Positions 34,341-43,174 of a DNA stretch of 64,000 nt are shown piece by piece. The position numbers were made by a program, and so were the translations under genes. This DNA comes from an uncultured Bacteroidota bacterium (GTDB lineage: Bacteria > Bacteroidota > Bacteroidia > Chitinophagales > Chitinophagaceae), in assembly GCA_903831575.1 (NCBI GenBank), contig CAIKYB010000016.1, forward strand, positions 62,001 through 126,000, written 5' to 3'. Positions within the stretch are counted from its first letter, which is position 1; each line of letters begins with the position of its first letter. The notes beneath the pieces were generated by a model. That model was not told the origin of the DNA and made no database searches. It saw only the letters and a list, made by a program, of their open reading frames with translations.

Positions 34341-36077
34341 TCACTTTGCGCTTTCCAAAAAGTCTTTAACCCCCAGCACGATTTTATCAACTATTTTTTG
34401 TTGAAAGTTTTCATCTAAAATTTTCATTTCTTCTGCTGGATTACTTAGAAATAAAGTCTCGATTAATGCGTTGGGATATTCCGTAGGACTATTCAACATA
34501 AAATTAAAAGAGGCGTTATTCCCATACTCTTTAAAACCCAATTCAAGCATACGTTTGTAAATAGCTTGGCTTAATGGTCTAAACCCTTCGTATCTGTAGA
34601 AGGTGCTTGTTCCTTCTACATGGATGGGATCTGCTGAAGAATTCAAATGAATACTTAATAATAAATCTGGTAAACTATCTCTGTAAAATAAAATCCTTTC
34701 TTTATTATCAAAGAAGCGTTCATCCGTTCTCGTCATGATAACATGTGCGCCGTCTTTTTCTAATTGTTTTTGTAATTTAAGCGCAAGAGCAAGAGTAAGA
34801 TTTTTTTCGGCTACACCAGTTGGTCCACCGGCTCCGGTATTGGTTCCGCCATGTCCGGCATCTATAGCAATGGTAAGTTTGTTTATTAAAAGAGAATGTG
34901 GTTGTTGTTTTATTTTTATAATCAAGTTGTTGTTATCATAATAAATAGCGTGTCCCCAATGTTGGTGATGTTTTAAAGAAATTGAAATGCGGTAAATATC
35001 ATCAGCAATTTGTTCATAGGTTACTTTTTTTATTTCTTTGATGGTTTCTAATTGATCAATCCAATTAGTATTATTTGTTGCACCAAAAACATCAACTATG
35101 ATTTTGGAGGGGTCTGTTTCTTGAAAAGATTGATAAGGAAGTTTATTAAATAATTGAAGCCTTACATAATCATATAACGAGTCACCATAAATGTGGATCT
35201 TTCCCGTAAGAGAAGAAGGTGTGAATGTTCCGGGTGGAAGTTGGTTGACAAGTTCATCTGGGATATATGCTGTTCGTGTATTGGCTAATTTTATTTTAAA
35301 ATGACTGCCGACTTTTCCAATAACTTTTAAAGGAATTAAACTGTCAATGTACCCAATCTTTGCTCCTCCCAATCTGTCATCCCCTAGCCCGTATTCAAGA
35401 TGCGCCAATCTACCTTTTGTAATAACTACATCCGACATTGCAGGAGATAATAGGGTGAAATGTGCCGTTGTCTCTTTTGACACTATGGAGTCGGACTTCA
35501 TCAGCGTAATCGATATTTTTTGATTATTAAAAGTGTCAGTTGGTTGTATAATATATTTCCCCTGATAAATGCCGACCATTCCATTAGTAATAGTATCAGG
35601 CATTTCATAAAGCAGCGTTTTATTGAGCACTTTTAAAGTGCATCCTGTCAGCGCTTTTACTCTAAATGAAATCGCATCTCCGGCTTTAAGAAGCAAATCG
35701 CCATCGGGAAACGTCTGAATGCGTTCAATTAAAAAAGACTGCGTCGGTTCTTCTGGAAGTGGAATGGTATAAGAGTATTGCAACGACTTTGTAACTGATT
35801 TTCTATTAGGCAAACTTGACACTATCGTAAAAACGGTATCCCCTTCAATAAGTGCAAGTTCATATGCAAAAGCTCCTGTTGGATAAACTTTGACGGGTTG
35901 ATTATTGATGGTTAAAGAACAAGAAGGGCAAGTGCTGCCGATGATGAATTTTTGAGGATTGTTGGTATTGTTAATCTCTTTTAAAGGCTCCGTTAATTTT
36001 ATAACTGGCACTATTAGTTTCTGAGAAAAGGATGCTTGAAAAACGAAAAGAAAAATTGAAAAGAAAATTATTTTCAT
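34341..36077 (-). CDS. N-acetylmuramoyl-L-alanine amidase, Amidase_3
   Basis: About 578 residues. A signal peptide (MKIIFFSIFLFVFQASFS) and a long beta-rich N-terminal region with SH3-like and Ig-like segments precede a C-terminal Amidase_3 zinc domain (about 400-575). In that domain DAGHGG carries the first ligand histidine, GVAEKNL the glutamate, SIHLNSS the second histidine and NALIETLFLSN the catalytic glutamate region. It cuts the stem peptide from murein. The ATG at 36077 opens the signal peptide. Confidence 0.9.
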   Translation of the reverse strand: MKIIFFSIFLFVFQASFSQKLIVPVIKLTEPLKEINNTNNPQKFIIGSTCPSCSLTINNQPVKVYPTGAFAYELALIEGDTVFTIVSSLPNRKSVTKSLQYSYTIPLPEEPTQSFLIERIQTFPDGDLLLKAGDAISFRVKALTGCTLKVLNKTLLYEMPDTITNGMVGIYQGKYIIQPTDTFNNQKISITLMKSDSIVSKETTAHFTLLSPAMSDVVITKGRLAHLEYGLGDDRLGGAKIGYIDSLIPLKVIGKVGSHFKIKLANTRTAYIPDELVNQLPPGTFTPSSLTGKIHIYGDSLYDYVRLQLFNKLPYQSFQETDPSKIIVDVFGATNNTNWIDQLETIKEIKKVTYEQIADDIYRISISLKHHQHWGHAIYYDNNNLIIKIKQQPHSLLINKLTIAIDAGHGGTNTGAGGPTGVAEKNLTLALALKLQKQLEKDGAHVIMTRTDERFFDNKERILFYRDSLPDLLLSIHLNSSADPIHVEGTSTFYRYEGFRPLSQAIYKRMLELGFKEYGNNASFNFMLNSPTEYPNALIETLFLSNPAEEMKILDENFQQKIVDKIVLGVKDFLESAK

Positions 36078-36225
36078 TTTGCTGATAGGAAAGAAGGTCA
36101 TGGGTGATAATTTCTGTTAGATATACTCTTAAAGTTAGTTATTTGATTCGTTTGTAAATAATTATTTTTGTTGGAATAAATAGACACTGATTTAATTTGA
36201 GAGGTTGTTGTATTCCAATTCATTT

Positions 36226-37374
36226 ATGATTACATTTTTAATTTTTATATCCATTTTATTAACCGTTCTTTATTCAATTCTGTTGATTTGTTATCGGTAT
36301 TTTTGGAAGTCGATACCAGCATTTGATTCAATCACGCTTTCCAGTCAAAAAAACAACACGTTCGTTTCTATTATTATTCCTGCAAGAAATGAAGAAGCGA
36401 CTATTGGAGATTTATTACAATCCATTAAAAATCAATCTTATTCTAAGGACTTGTTTGAAGTTTTGATAATTGATGATTTTTCCACTGACAAGACTGCTCT
36501 GGTTGTTTTACCTTTTCTCTCTGAAAATATAAAATTGATTTCTTTATCTGATTACATTCAAGAAGGTCGAATTAATTCTTATAAGAAAAAAGCAATTGAA
36601 ACTGGAATTAGTCTGTGTAAAGGAGAACTCATTATTACAACAGATGCTGATTGTATGGTTAAAAAAGATTGGTTAAAAACAATTGTCAATTTTTATGAAC
36701 TACAAAATCCGGAAATGATTGTAATGCCTGTTGTTATTAATAAAGTCGCTGGTCCTGTACAGCTTTTTCAATCGTTGGATTTTATGTGTTTGCAGGGAAT
36801 CACTGGCGGCGCTGTAAATAAAAAATTTCATGGAATGTGTAATGGTGCAAATCTGGCCTATACAAAAAGAATATTCAATGAGGTTGGTGGTTTCTCCGGG
36901 GTTGATGCTATTGCAAGTGGCGATGACATGATGTTAATGCATAAAATAGCCATTGATCATAGCGATAAAATAATGTACTTACTATCCAAGGATGTTGTTG
37001 TGGAAACGCTTCCTGTGAAAAGTTTTACTGAATTTTTACATCAAAGAATTCGATGGGCGAGTAAAGCAGATCAATACACAGACAAAAGTTTGTTTCCGGT
37101 TTTGTTGTTGGTTTATCTGTTGAATGTAAGTTTATTCCTTCTTTTAATTGGGGCAATATTAGATGTTACCTTCTTTAAATTTCTTTTTTTGTTGCTTGGA
37201 ATAAAAACAACAATAGAATTATTTTTCCTGTTACCTGTAGCCCAATTTTTCGGAAAAAGACAGTTGCTTTGGCTATTTCCTTTGCTCCAGCCGTTTCATA
37301 TTATATATATGCTTATTGCCGGATGGTTAGGAAAGTTTGGCCGTTATCGTTGGAAAGAAAGAATTGTAAAATGA
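36226..37374 (+). CDS. membrane glycosyltransferase family 2
   Basis: About 382 residues. It has an N-terminal membrane helix (about 1-22), then a GT-A domain with SIIIPARNEEATIGDLLQSI, LIIDDFSTDKT, TTDADC (DxD-like) and RIRWASKADQY (acceptor-side motif), then three C-terminal membrane helices. The layout fits processive or polysaccharide-type glycosyltransferases at the inner membrane. The acceptor is unknown. A TTG start 21 bp upstream is possible, but the ATG at 36226 is preferred. Confidence 0.85.
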   Translation: MITFLIFISILLTVLYSILLICYRYFWKSIPAFDSITLSSQKNNTFVSIIIPARNEEATIGDLLQSIKNQSYSKDLFEVLIIDDFSTDKTALVVLPFLSENIKLISLSDYIQEGRINSYKKKAIETGISLCKGELIITTDADCMVKKDWLKTIVNFYELQNPEMIVMPVVINKVAGPVQLFQSLDFMCLQGITGGAVNKKFHGMCNGANLAYTKRIFNEVGGFSGVDAIASGDDMMLMHKIAIDHSDKIMYLLSKDVVVETLPVKSFTEFLHQRIRWASKADQYTDKSLFPVLLLVYLLNVSLFLLLIGAILDVTFFKFLFLLLGIKTTIELFFLLPVAQFFGKRQLLWLFPLLQPFHIIYMLIAGWLGKFGRYRWKERIVK

Positions 37375-37381
37375 TATTACA

Positions 37382-37855
37382 TTAGGATGCAGGTGCAACA
37401 GGAACATTTCTGCAAAATCCTTCCTCCAAAGAAATAAAGGTTTCAGTTCTTTCAATGCCTTTTATTTTCTGAAGTTCATCATGTAATACAAATCTCAATT
37501 GGGTGATGTCTTTACAAACGATTTCCAAAAACATGCTATAATTTCCGGTGATATAGTTGAGGCGGATAATCTCCGGTATTTTCATTAGCTCTTTGGCAAC
37601 GGTATCATACAAAGAACTTTTTTCAAGGTAAATTCCAACGAATGCGGTAATATCATAACCCAAAAGTTTTAAATCAACACTCAATCTTGTACCTTTAACA
37701 ATCTTAAATTCTTGTAGTTTTTTGATACGAACATGAATAGTTCCACCGCTCACAAAAAGTTTTTTTCCAAGTTCTGCGTAGGATATTTCTGCGTTGTACA
37801 TCATCGCTTCGATGATTTGAAGGTCTAATTTGTCAAGATTTAATTTTGCGGCCAT
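37382..37855 (-). CDS. Lrp/AsnC family transcriptional regulator
   Basis: 157 residues. An N-terminal winged helix-turn-helix (LDLQIIEAMMYNAEISYAEL, FVSGGTIHVRIKKL) is followed by the effector-binding RAM domain (GYDITAFVGIYLEKSS ...). Lrp/AsnC proteins respond to amino acids. It converges with the glycosyltransferase gene, with 7 bp between. Divergent and 158 bp upstream is the tRNA-like gene. Confidence 0.9.
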   Translation of the reverse strand: MAAKLNLDKLDLQIIEAMMYNAEISYAELGKKLFVSGGTIHVRIKKLQEFKIVKGTRLSVDLKLLGYDITAFVGIYLEKSSLYDTVAKELMKIPEIIRLNYITGNYSMFLEIVCKDITQLRFVLHDELQKIKGIERTETFISLEEGFCRNVPVAPAS

Positions 37856-38013
37856 TTTTATTTATATTTTAATAATGATTCAAAATAATATACAAATATT
37901 TGGATTTTTTCTATATTTTCAAAATATTTATTGAAATAATTTTAAATAAAGTGGGGTTTTTATAGTTTTACGTATTAAACTTACTCCTAAGTGATTTTTA
38001 TTTACCGAAAAAT

Positions 38014-38186
38014 TGTGGGGTGATGAAATTTTTGGCAGACATGCCCCCTTGTCTCGGGGGTGAGGATAACAGGACAAACGTAACATAGAGCCGCTTTACT
38101 GGCAACAGCAGAGTGTCCGGGGTCGACCACCGAAACTTTGTGTTATAGCTAACTGCCTCGTGAAGGTTCGATCCCTTCCCCTACAG
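38014..38186 (+). tRNA. tRNA-like gene with a ~100-nt structured variable region
   Basis: The ends fold as a tRNA: acceptor TGTGGGG (38014-38020) with CCCTACA (38179-38185), a Leu-type D arm TG-ATG...TTGGCAGA-CAT, a hairpin CCCCC-TTGTCTC-GGGGG in the anticodon-arm position and a T arm GAAGG-TTCGATC-CCTTC. The variable region (38061-38161) is about 101 nt instead of 4-21. It folds itself: TGAGG/CCTCG, ATAACA/TGTTAT, GGACA/TGTCC, CTG-GCAA-CAG and GGGG-TCGA-CC(A)CC. The loop would read GTC but has T at position 37, unusual for a decoding tRNA. A terminator follows. No tmRNA tag frame is visible. Its 3' end is the island attachment site. Confidence 0.6.
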
Positions 38187-38239
38187 CGGTTTTTATTTTA
38201 CAGAAACCCTTGCAGCGTGAGTTGTGAGGGTTTTTTGTT
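38175..38239 (+). repeat. attL: 65-bp direct repeat at the left island edge
   Basis: Starting CTTCCCCTACAGC and running through the terminator to TTTTTTGTT, it is repeated at 51251-51316 with a single inserted base as the only difference. It overlaps the last 12 bases of the tRNA-like gene, the usual target for tyrosine recombinases. Confidence 0.88.
38204..38237 (+). terminator. terminator of the tRNA-like gene
   Basis: AAACCCT (38204-38210) and AGGGTTT (38227-38233) pair, followed by TTTGTTTTT. It is part of the duplicated attachment repeat, so the gene keeps a terminator after integration. Confidence 0.75.
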
Positions 38240-38256
38240 TTTATTAAATTTGAAAA

Positions 38257-38278
38257 AGTTTCACTAAAAGTTTCACTA
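38257..38278 (+). promoter_or_regulatory. left arm-type repeat pair
   Basis: AGTTTCACTA occurs twice in tandem, separated by AA. The identical pair, same orientation, is at 51114-51135 at the other end of the island. Likely arm-type binding sites of the recombinase. Confidence 0.65.
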
Positions 38279-38441
38279 CGATTGCAGATATCATGTAATC
38301 GATTTACAAGATTCAAAATTTAAGAAAAAAGGACTTGTACCATTAATCTGCTCTTTCTTGAAGATGCATTTTTCAAATATTAAAACTGTAACAAACCCCA
38401 AAAAATATTAATTTTAATTCTGTGATTTTTTTAAAATAATT

Positions 38442-38699
38442 ATGCTAAAAAAGTACTTTTTTTTGTTACTGGATTTATTTTCAATGAATCAACTTTTCAG
38501 CCAATCTATAAAAGACACGCTGCTTTTTAATAAAAATAGTGACGGTAATTATCAATTGATTTTCATTGACACTCCTCAATCATCTTATCACAAAAAAGTT
38601 ATAGAATCACTTATTTCGAATAATGTTTCGGTCAATGATAAATCCGCGATTATATTGGTTATCCACGTTAATAATAAAAAAACCAAATTATATGTTTAA
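38442..38699 (+). CDS. small secreted protein, unknown (island)
   Basis: 85 residues with a signal-like N-terminus (KKYFFLLLDLF ... FSQ) and a polar remainder (SIKDTLLFNKNSDGNY). The end overlaps the start of the 57-residue membrane protein gene by 8 bp. No domain is recognised. The stretch 38280-38441 upstream is A/T-rich and holds nothing else I can name. Confidence 0.5.
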   Translation: MLKKYFFLLLDLFSMNQLFSQSIKDTLLFNKNSDGNYQLIFIDTPQSSYHKKVIESLISNNVSVNDKSAIILVIHVNNKKTKLYV

Positions 38700-38865
38700 A
38701 AATAAAATTTTAATTGCCGTTGTTCTCATAATCCTAACCTTTATATTCGCCAATCTATATAATTGGATTGAGGATAGACAAACGTTTTTAATTATTAGAA
38801 ACTCGATGTTAGGTCTAGAATTCTTTTTCTTAGTATTCCTAATAATTAGAAAGTACAAAAAATAG
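38692..38865 (+). CDS. small membrane protein, unknown (island)
   Basis: 57 residues with two hydrophobic segments (about 5-22 and 36-52) and basic ends (MFKNK, RKYKK). The start overlaps the previous gene, suggesting coupling. It belongs to the left cargo of the island and no function is recognised. Confidence 0.5.
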   Translation: MFKNKILIAVVLIILTFIFANLYNWIEDRQTFLIIRNSMLGLEFFFLVFLIIRKYKK

Positions 38866-38937
38866 AATAGAAACTCTAAACCAAAGAAACTAAGTAAATT
38901 TGGTGTGTGGGGAATTTCAATTTTAATTTGTTATTCA

Positions 38938-39459
38938 ATGAAAAAATTGACACTATTTCTTTTGCTTTTAACAGTATTAAGTTGCAAAAATTCAAACGAC
39001 TTCAAAAGTGCGTTTGAAAAACATAAGTTTGACCAAAATGTAATAAATAATTTGCCACAGTATGACACACTTCGACAAATCATACTGAACAATTATGACA
39101 GTTTCAATTTGAGTAATGCTAATAATAGTTTCACATACTTCTATAATTTTGACACTTCAACCCAAATAAGTGGGTACAGTAATAGTGACATACCTGAAAT
39201 AATATATCCCAAAATAGTTGAACTATTCAAAGGAATTGGTAAAGAAAATATTTTCGGTTTCACAATCTCCAAGGACAGCACATTTGAAATTTTAGTTCGT
39301 AACACTCATTTGACAAAATATTTTTTAGATGTAAGGGAAAGGCTTTATTGGTATCCTACACCAGGTAATTCTGTCAAAACGGAGTTTCCAACTAAAGACA
39401 CATTGATAACTAAAAAATGGCAATATCAAATTTATTTTGACAAGAGAGCAGCGTTTTAA
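38938..39459 (+). CDS. lipoprotein, unknown (island)
   Basis: 173 residues from the ATG at 38938, which gives a clean lipoprotein signal (MKKLTLFLLLLTVLSCKNS, cysteine near residue 16). The mature part has a beta-rich repeat-free sequence with many Asn and Asp. No family is recognised. Confidence 0.6.
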   Translation: MKKLTLFLLLLTVLSCKNSNDFKSAFEKHKFDQNVINNLPQYDTLRQIILNNYDSFNLSNANNSFTYFYNFDTSTQISGYSNSDIPEIIYPKIVELFKGIGKENIFGFTISKDSTFEILVRNTHLTKYFLDVRERLYWYPTPGNSVKTEFPTKDTLITKKWQYQIYFDKRAAF

Positions 39460-39546
39460 TACTGCATATAACTTTACGAACTATAGTCGTCTTTTTTATT
39501 GGCATAGTTTATAGTTTGCAAGATTTCTTAAACATTTTATTTTAGA

Positions 39547-40740
39547 TTATTTTTTTAATAAATCAGATAATACTTCATCCAATTCATTATACATATTTTC
39601 AGAAAGCCCAATTCTCGAATATCTTACTAAACCCTTTTTGTCAATGATGTATAAAGTTGGATAGGCTTTGATATTATAATCTGCAGGTATAGTATCGACT
39701 AAATAAATTGGATAATCTATTGGAGTTCGGCGAAGAAAGTTATATATTTTTTCACTGTCTTTCTTGCTTACCTCGTATGGATTGATTCCAATTATATCTA
39801 TTTTATTTCCATACTTTTTGTACAATTTGTTTAAATGAGAAATCGCGTTTATACAGGGCATACAAGACGTGAACCAAAAGTCAATCAAGGTTATTTTTTC
39901 AAAATTGAGTGTTGATACTTTCTCATAATTGGGGAATATAGTACCTGATATTTTTGGAGCAAGTATGCCAGTATCTAACAACTTGTAATCTTCATCAGTG
40001 GGAGGCTTATAATCTTCAATCGGAAAACTATCCAAGTATTTATTCATATTGCTCTTTAAATCCGATTCTCCAAATTCGTCAAACACTATGTTTTTGAAAA
40101 GCCATGAATTTCTTTGTATTTGATCTTTGTATTTCGCCTGATATGATTTTTTAGTAATTACTTTTTTTCCTTTATCAATATAAATAGATTCTTCACATCC
40201 GTATATTTCATCTTTATCAGGATAGTTTATTGTGATTTTTAAAAAGTTGGATGTGTCTAAATATGTTACATTGTTTTCAGGGACGTTTAATTTCTTTTCA
40301 AGTTTTTCAATTGATGCAAAATTAGATTTTAATACATCTCCATCTATGTTTCCAGTTACATCATAAATTTGTCCTTTTGATGCGTCGCTACGCTCTATCT
40401 TTTTTTTCATTAAATCAATAACATACAGGTAAGGATAGTTATAATATTTTATAACATTTATTGAGGTATTAACACGGCTGTAAGAAAACTTTGAATTAAA
40501 AATTGTATCAAGTTTATCCTTGATGATATTTACCTTACTGTGGACGTAATTTAATTCTTCATCGTCAAAAAACTTTATCGCAAAGTCCACATCATAAGTA
40601 ATAGCTGTATGTGATTTATATTTTTTTATGGTCTCTTCCAACACCACTCTATTTGCGTTTGATTGACTAAATACATTAAGTGAAAGAAACAATATTGAGT
40701 ATAAAAAAAATCCCGAAAAAATTATTTTATGATTCTTCAT
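39547..40740 (-). CDS. TlpA-like thioredoxin-fold protein (island)
   Basis: 397 residues: signal peptide (about 1-25), then a roughly 200-residue domain with DUF-like beta strands, then a thioredoxin domain (about 270-395) with the redox motif FTSCMPCINA, a conserved cis-Pro stretch KAYPTLYII and the fold order of TlpA/ResA proteins. It probably works as a periplasmic disulfide reductase. The first 30 bases around its start are identical to those of the neighbouring lipoprotein gene (see 41396-41426). Confidence 0.8.
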   Translation of the reverse strand: MKNHKIIFSGFFLYSILFLSLNVFSQSNANRVVLEETIKKYKSHTAITYDVDFAIKFFDDEELNYVHSKVNIIKDKLDTIFNSKFSYSRVNTSINVIKYYNYPYLYVIDLMKKKIERSDASKGQIYDVTGNIDGDVLKSNFASIEKLEKKLNVPENNVTYLDTSNFLKITINYPDKDEIYGCEESIYIDKGKKVITKKSYQAKYKDQIQRNSWLFKNIVFDEFGESDLKSNMNKYLDSFPIEDYKPPTDEDYKLLDTGILAPKISGTIFPNYEKVSTLNFEKITLIDFWFTSCMPCINAISHLNKLYKKYGNKIDIIGINPYEVSKKDSEKIYNFLRRTPIDYPIYLVDTIPADYNIKAYPTLYIIDKKGLVRYSRIGLSENMYNELDEVLSDLLKK

Positions 40741-40748
40741 GCCTTAAT
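40718..40748 (-). repeat. 31-bp start-region repeat, copy 1
   Basis: Identical over 31 bp with 41396-41426. It covers the last bases of the leader, the ATG and the first six codons (MKNHKII) of the TlpA-like gene. Confidence 0.75.
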
Positions 40749-40788
40749 ACTGGTTTTAAAATATTGAAAATTAAGCACCATAGATTTT

Positions 40789-41418
40789 TTATTTCACTTC
40801 AAACCAATACCACCCTTTTTTTTGAGTAATAACATTATATGCTTCAGCCCTCATTGATGAATCTACCCAGCTTAGATATTGATTGTATCTTTTTGGAGAA
40901 TTAAAAGTAATAAAAGGGTTGATTAACCAACTTCTACCATCATTTGCAGTCATTTCCATACGGCCGTCTGTTAATTCTAAAATGCACTTTCCTTTTCTAT
41001 TTGGAATAAATAAACATTCAAATTCTCTTGTTGTATAGTCCCATGTTTTGCCACCATTTACCATAGTTCCACTTTTAATGATAACTTTTGTAATTTGACT
41101 TGCATTTATTGAACCAGTAGAAGTAATAGAATCGACCGCTGTACAATGAATTCCAAAAAAACTATTTTCCAACAACTGACCAAATGCGATGTTTCCATAA
41201 TTTGTAACCATTGTATCCGGAATTTTCATTTTAAATCGAATGGTGTCACCAATGTGAATTATTGAATCTAATTTTCCACTCAGCGTGCCTTGAATTTCAG
41301 TGCTTACAGGACTATATGCACATTTTGGCTCTGTACATAACCTTTCTGGGTCACAAGATTGCAACATGGAAAGAAAAATGAAAATATAAGCAGCTAAAAT
41401 TATTTTATGATTCTTCAT
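40789..41418 (-). CDS. lipoprotein, unknown (island)
   Basis: 209 residues with a lipobox near residue 22 (SMLQSCDPE). The mature part has four early cysteines (LCTEPKCAY) and a beta-rich body. No family is recognised. It begins with the same MKNHKII as the TlpA-like protein 48 bp downstream, because 31 bp around the two starts are identical. Confidence 0.6.
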   Translation of the reverse strand: MKNHKIILAAYIFIFLSMLQSCDPERLCTEPKCAYSPVSTEIQGTLSGKLDSIIHIGDTIRFKMKIPDTMVTNYGNIAFGQLLENSFFGIHCTAVDSITSTGSINASQITKVIIKSGTMVNGGKTWDYTTREFECLFIPNRKGKCILELTDGRMEMTANDGRSWLINPFITFNSPKRYNQYLSWVDSSMRAEAYNVITQKKGWYWFEVK

Positions 41419-41426
41419 GCCTTAAT
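41396..41426 (-). repeat. 31-bp start-region repeat, copy 2
   Basis: Second copy of the start-region repeat (see 40718-40748), here at the lipoprotein gene. The sequences on either side of the two copies are unrelated. Confidence 0.75.
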
Positions 41427-41535
41427 CTTTTTAAGTTGTAACCATTATTCAATAAAACATCAGTTAATCGTTCTTTATCAAAAACACTAACAGAAATAAG
41501 TTCTTAGTTTTTTTATTGTATCATAATAAATTAAT

Positions 41536-42282
41536 TCAAATGTCAACTTCGACTATTTGTATGCCTGATAACGTCTTTAAATTTCTGATAATTTCATTAA
41601 TTATAGAAACCCCTGCAGAGCCAGTATCTATATTTAATATTACCAAACCAGGCTTTGATTTAAAATTAAAATTATGAACAACCCCAAGTTGACGGTCTTT
41701 TTTTTCTGATATTTCGTTATATTTTTTTATGCTGGAAGTTATATTACATTCCAAATCAGTGAAACCGAGTAAATCATTAAAAGTAATACGCATTAAAATA
41801 TCAATGCTAAAACGATAAACTATAAGTTCAAATGGTATGTTTTTACTTAAAAATGGATGAACTTTTTTTTTCGAAGCAAATTGTCTCCAGTATTCTTGAG
41901 GTTTTATTCCTTCCAACCAAAACTCTAAATCGCTAACATCAAAATTTTCATCTGTAGGTTTTACAATCTTACCCGATTTCGATTTCCAACAAAAACTAAT
42001 GTCATCATAATAGTCAGGTAATATCCAAAGTACAGGATTTATTTTTGAAACAATCCCAAATTCATAAATAGGTGGTGAATCAAATCTATTAGGTGGGGCT
42101 ATACCAACCTTTGATGATGGAGGTATTCCCGTTTGCTCAATAAAAAGTTTTTCAAAACATTCAGAAAAGAAAAGACAAAACTTTTCACTGAACAATTTTA
42201 CGTTTAGTGATTCAGGATATGGCAATCCTAACAACGCGTTTCTGTAAACTATTTCGTGGCACAAATAAAAACCTGCTTTCAT
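41536..42282 (-). CDS. unknown soluble protein (island)
   Basis: 248 residues without signal peptide or membrane segments. The middle is rich in aromatic residues (LWILPDYYDDISFCW). A C-terminal strand-turn pattern (GLVILNIDTGSAGVSIINEII) is readable. No family is recognised. It may be the soluble partner of some nearby secreted product, but no evidence links them. Confidence 0.6.
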   Translation of the reverse strand: MKAGFYLCHEIVYRNALLGLPYPESLNVKLFSEKFCLFFSECFEKLFIEQTGIPPSSKVGIAPPNRFDSPPIYEFGIVSKINPVLWILPDYYDDISFCWKSKSGKIVKPTDENFDVSDLEFWLEGIKPQEYWRQFASKKKVHPFLSKNIPFELIVYRFSIDILMRITFNDLLGFTDLECNITSSIKKYNEISEKKDRQLGVVHNFNFKSKPGLVILNIDTGSAGVSIINEIIRNLKTLSGIQIVEVDI

Positions 42283-42316
42283 TTAATTTATGATTAGATA
42301 CTAATAGCAAATCTAA

Positions 42317-42580
42317 TTATTCTGTTGTGTATTTGATTACAGAAATCTATTAATCCGCTTAGATAAACTAAATGAGTTTCTTTTAAACTCAGAACTAAAC
42401 AAACAAATTGAAGTCCTAATAAGTTCACTTGGCAAAAAAACTAAGCAATACAGCATAGAAAAATTCCACTTCATAGAAAGAAAAAATCTTAGCTTCTATC
42501 AGCCCAATGTTGATACTACAGCGTTTCCGGAATTTATAATTAACGGTGGTGGAATGGATGTGCGATTAGAGAAAAAATGA
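42317..42580 (+). pseudogene. gene fragment ending NGGGMDVRLEKK
   Basis: An open stretch of 87 codons with no plausible start codon, ending INGGGMDVRLEKK-stop. The last 56 bp (42540-42595) are about 90 percent identical to the end of the gene at 42957-43160, which ends LNGGGMDLRLEKKL. The upstream parts of the two differ. It reads as the tail of a decayed relative. It fills the gap between the 248-residue gene and the membrane protein gene. Confidence 0.55.
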
Positions 42581-42652
42581 TAGCAAAAAAGGGATTAAAT
42601 TTAAATTATCAATATATTTGATTATCAATACTAATTTTATAAAATAAATCTT

Positions 42653-42871
42653 ATGTTTTTAATTACTATTCCACAATGGGCGGAAACTTTGAGTATAGCA
42701 TTATACATACTTTTAATAATTCTTGGTATAACTTTCGTATTTAAGACCGAATCAAAAGGTATCAGGCGTTTTCTGCTTTCAATCATGTGTGTATTCATAC
42801 CTTTTTTTTCAATTGCTTATATAATTTATGCTCTCTTAAAAAAGAATAAGCAATTTCTCGGAAGCCAATAA
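42653..42871 (+). CDS. small membrane protein, unknown (island)
   Basis: 72 residues with two membrane helices (about 9-29 and 39-62) joined by a basic loop (KTESKGIRR). The C-terminus is basic. No family is recognised. It sits between the two NGGGMD relatives. Confidence 0.5.
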   Translation: MFLITIPQWAETLSIALYILLIILGITFVFKTESKGIRRFLLSIMCVFIPFFSIAYIIYALLKKNKQFLGSQ

Positions 42872-42956
42872 CGGTGCTGCTAAAGAGATTAAGATGTATT
42901 AAAAGTAAAATTCCTTTTTACACTATCAATGATTCTAATTTTTAAATTACAAAAAA

Positions 42957-43160
42957 ATGCTACATCGTAATTTGTTTCTCGCAGTTTTAATCTTGCCAAT
43001 TTTTACATTTTCACAAAAACTATACATTATTCCCAATTTTGATTTACAATATTCAGGACTATCTTTTATGAGGAATTCAGAAAAAAATGCTGATGACTTT
43101 AAACCAAGTGTACCACTTAACGGTGGTGGAATGGATTTGCGATTAGAAAAAAAATTATAG
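42957..43160 (+). CDS. small secreted protein with NGGGMD tail (island)
   Basis: 67 residues with a signal peptide (about 1-19, ending TFSQ) and a short mature part ending LNGGGMDLRLEKKL. The tail is nearly identical to the fragment at 42317-42580. Perhaps it is an internally deleted version of a longer family. The function is unknown. Confidence 0.45.
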   Translation: MLHRNLFLAVLILPIFTFSQKLYIIPNFDLQYSGLSFMRNSEKNADDFKPSVPLNGGGMDLRLEKKL

Positions 43161-43174
43161 AGAAAAAAGGGATA

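Noticed and set aside
38014-38186. A tmRNA gene at the island target
   Set aside because: The tRNA-like ends fit, but there is a full anticodon-position hairpin, no tag reading frame ending ALAA-stop, and the total length of 173 nt is far below the usual 350-400 nt.
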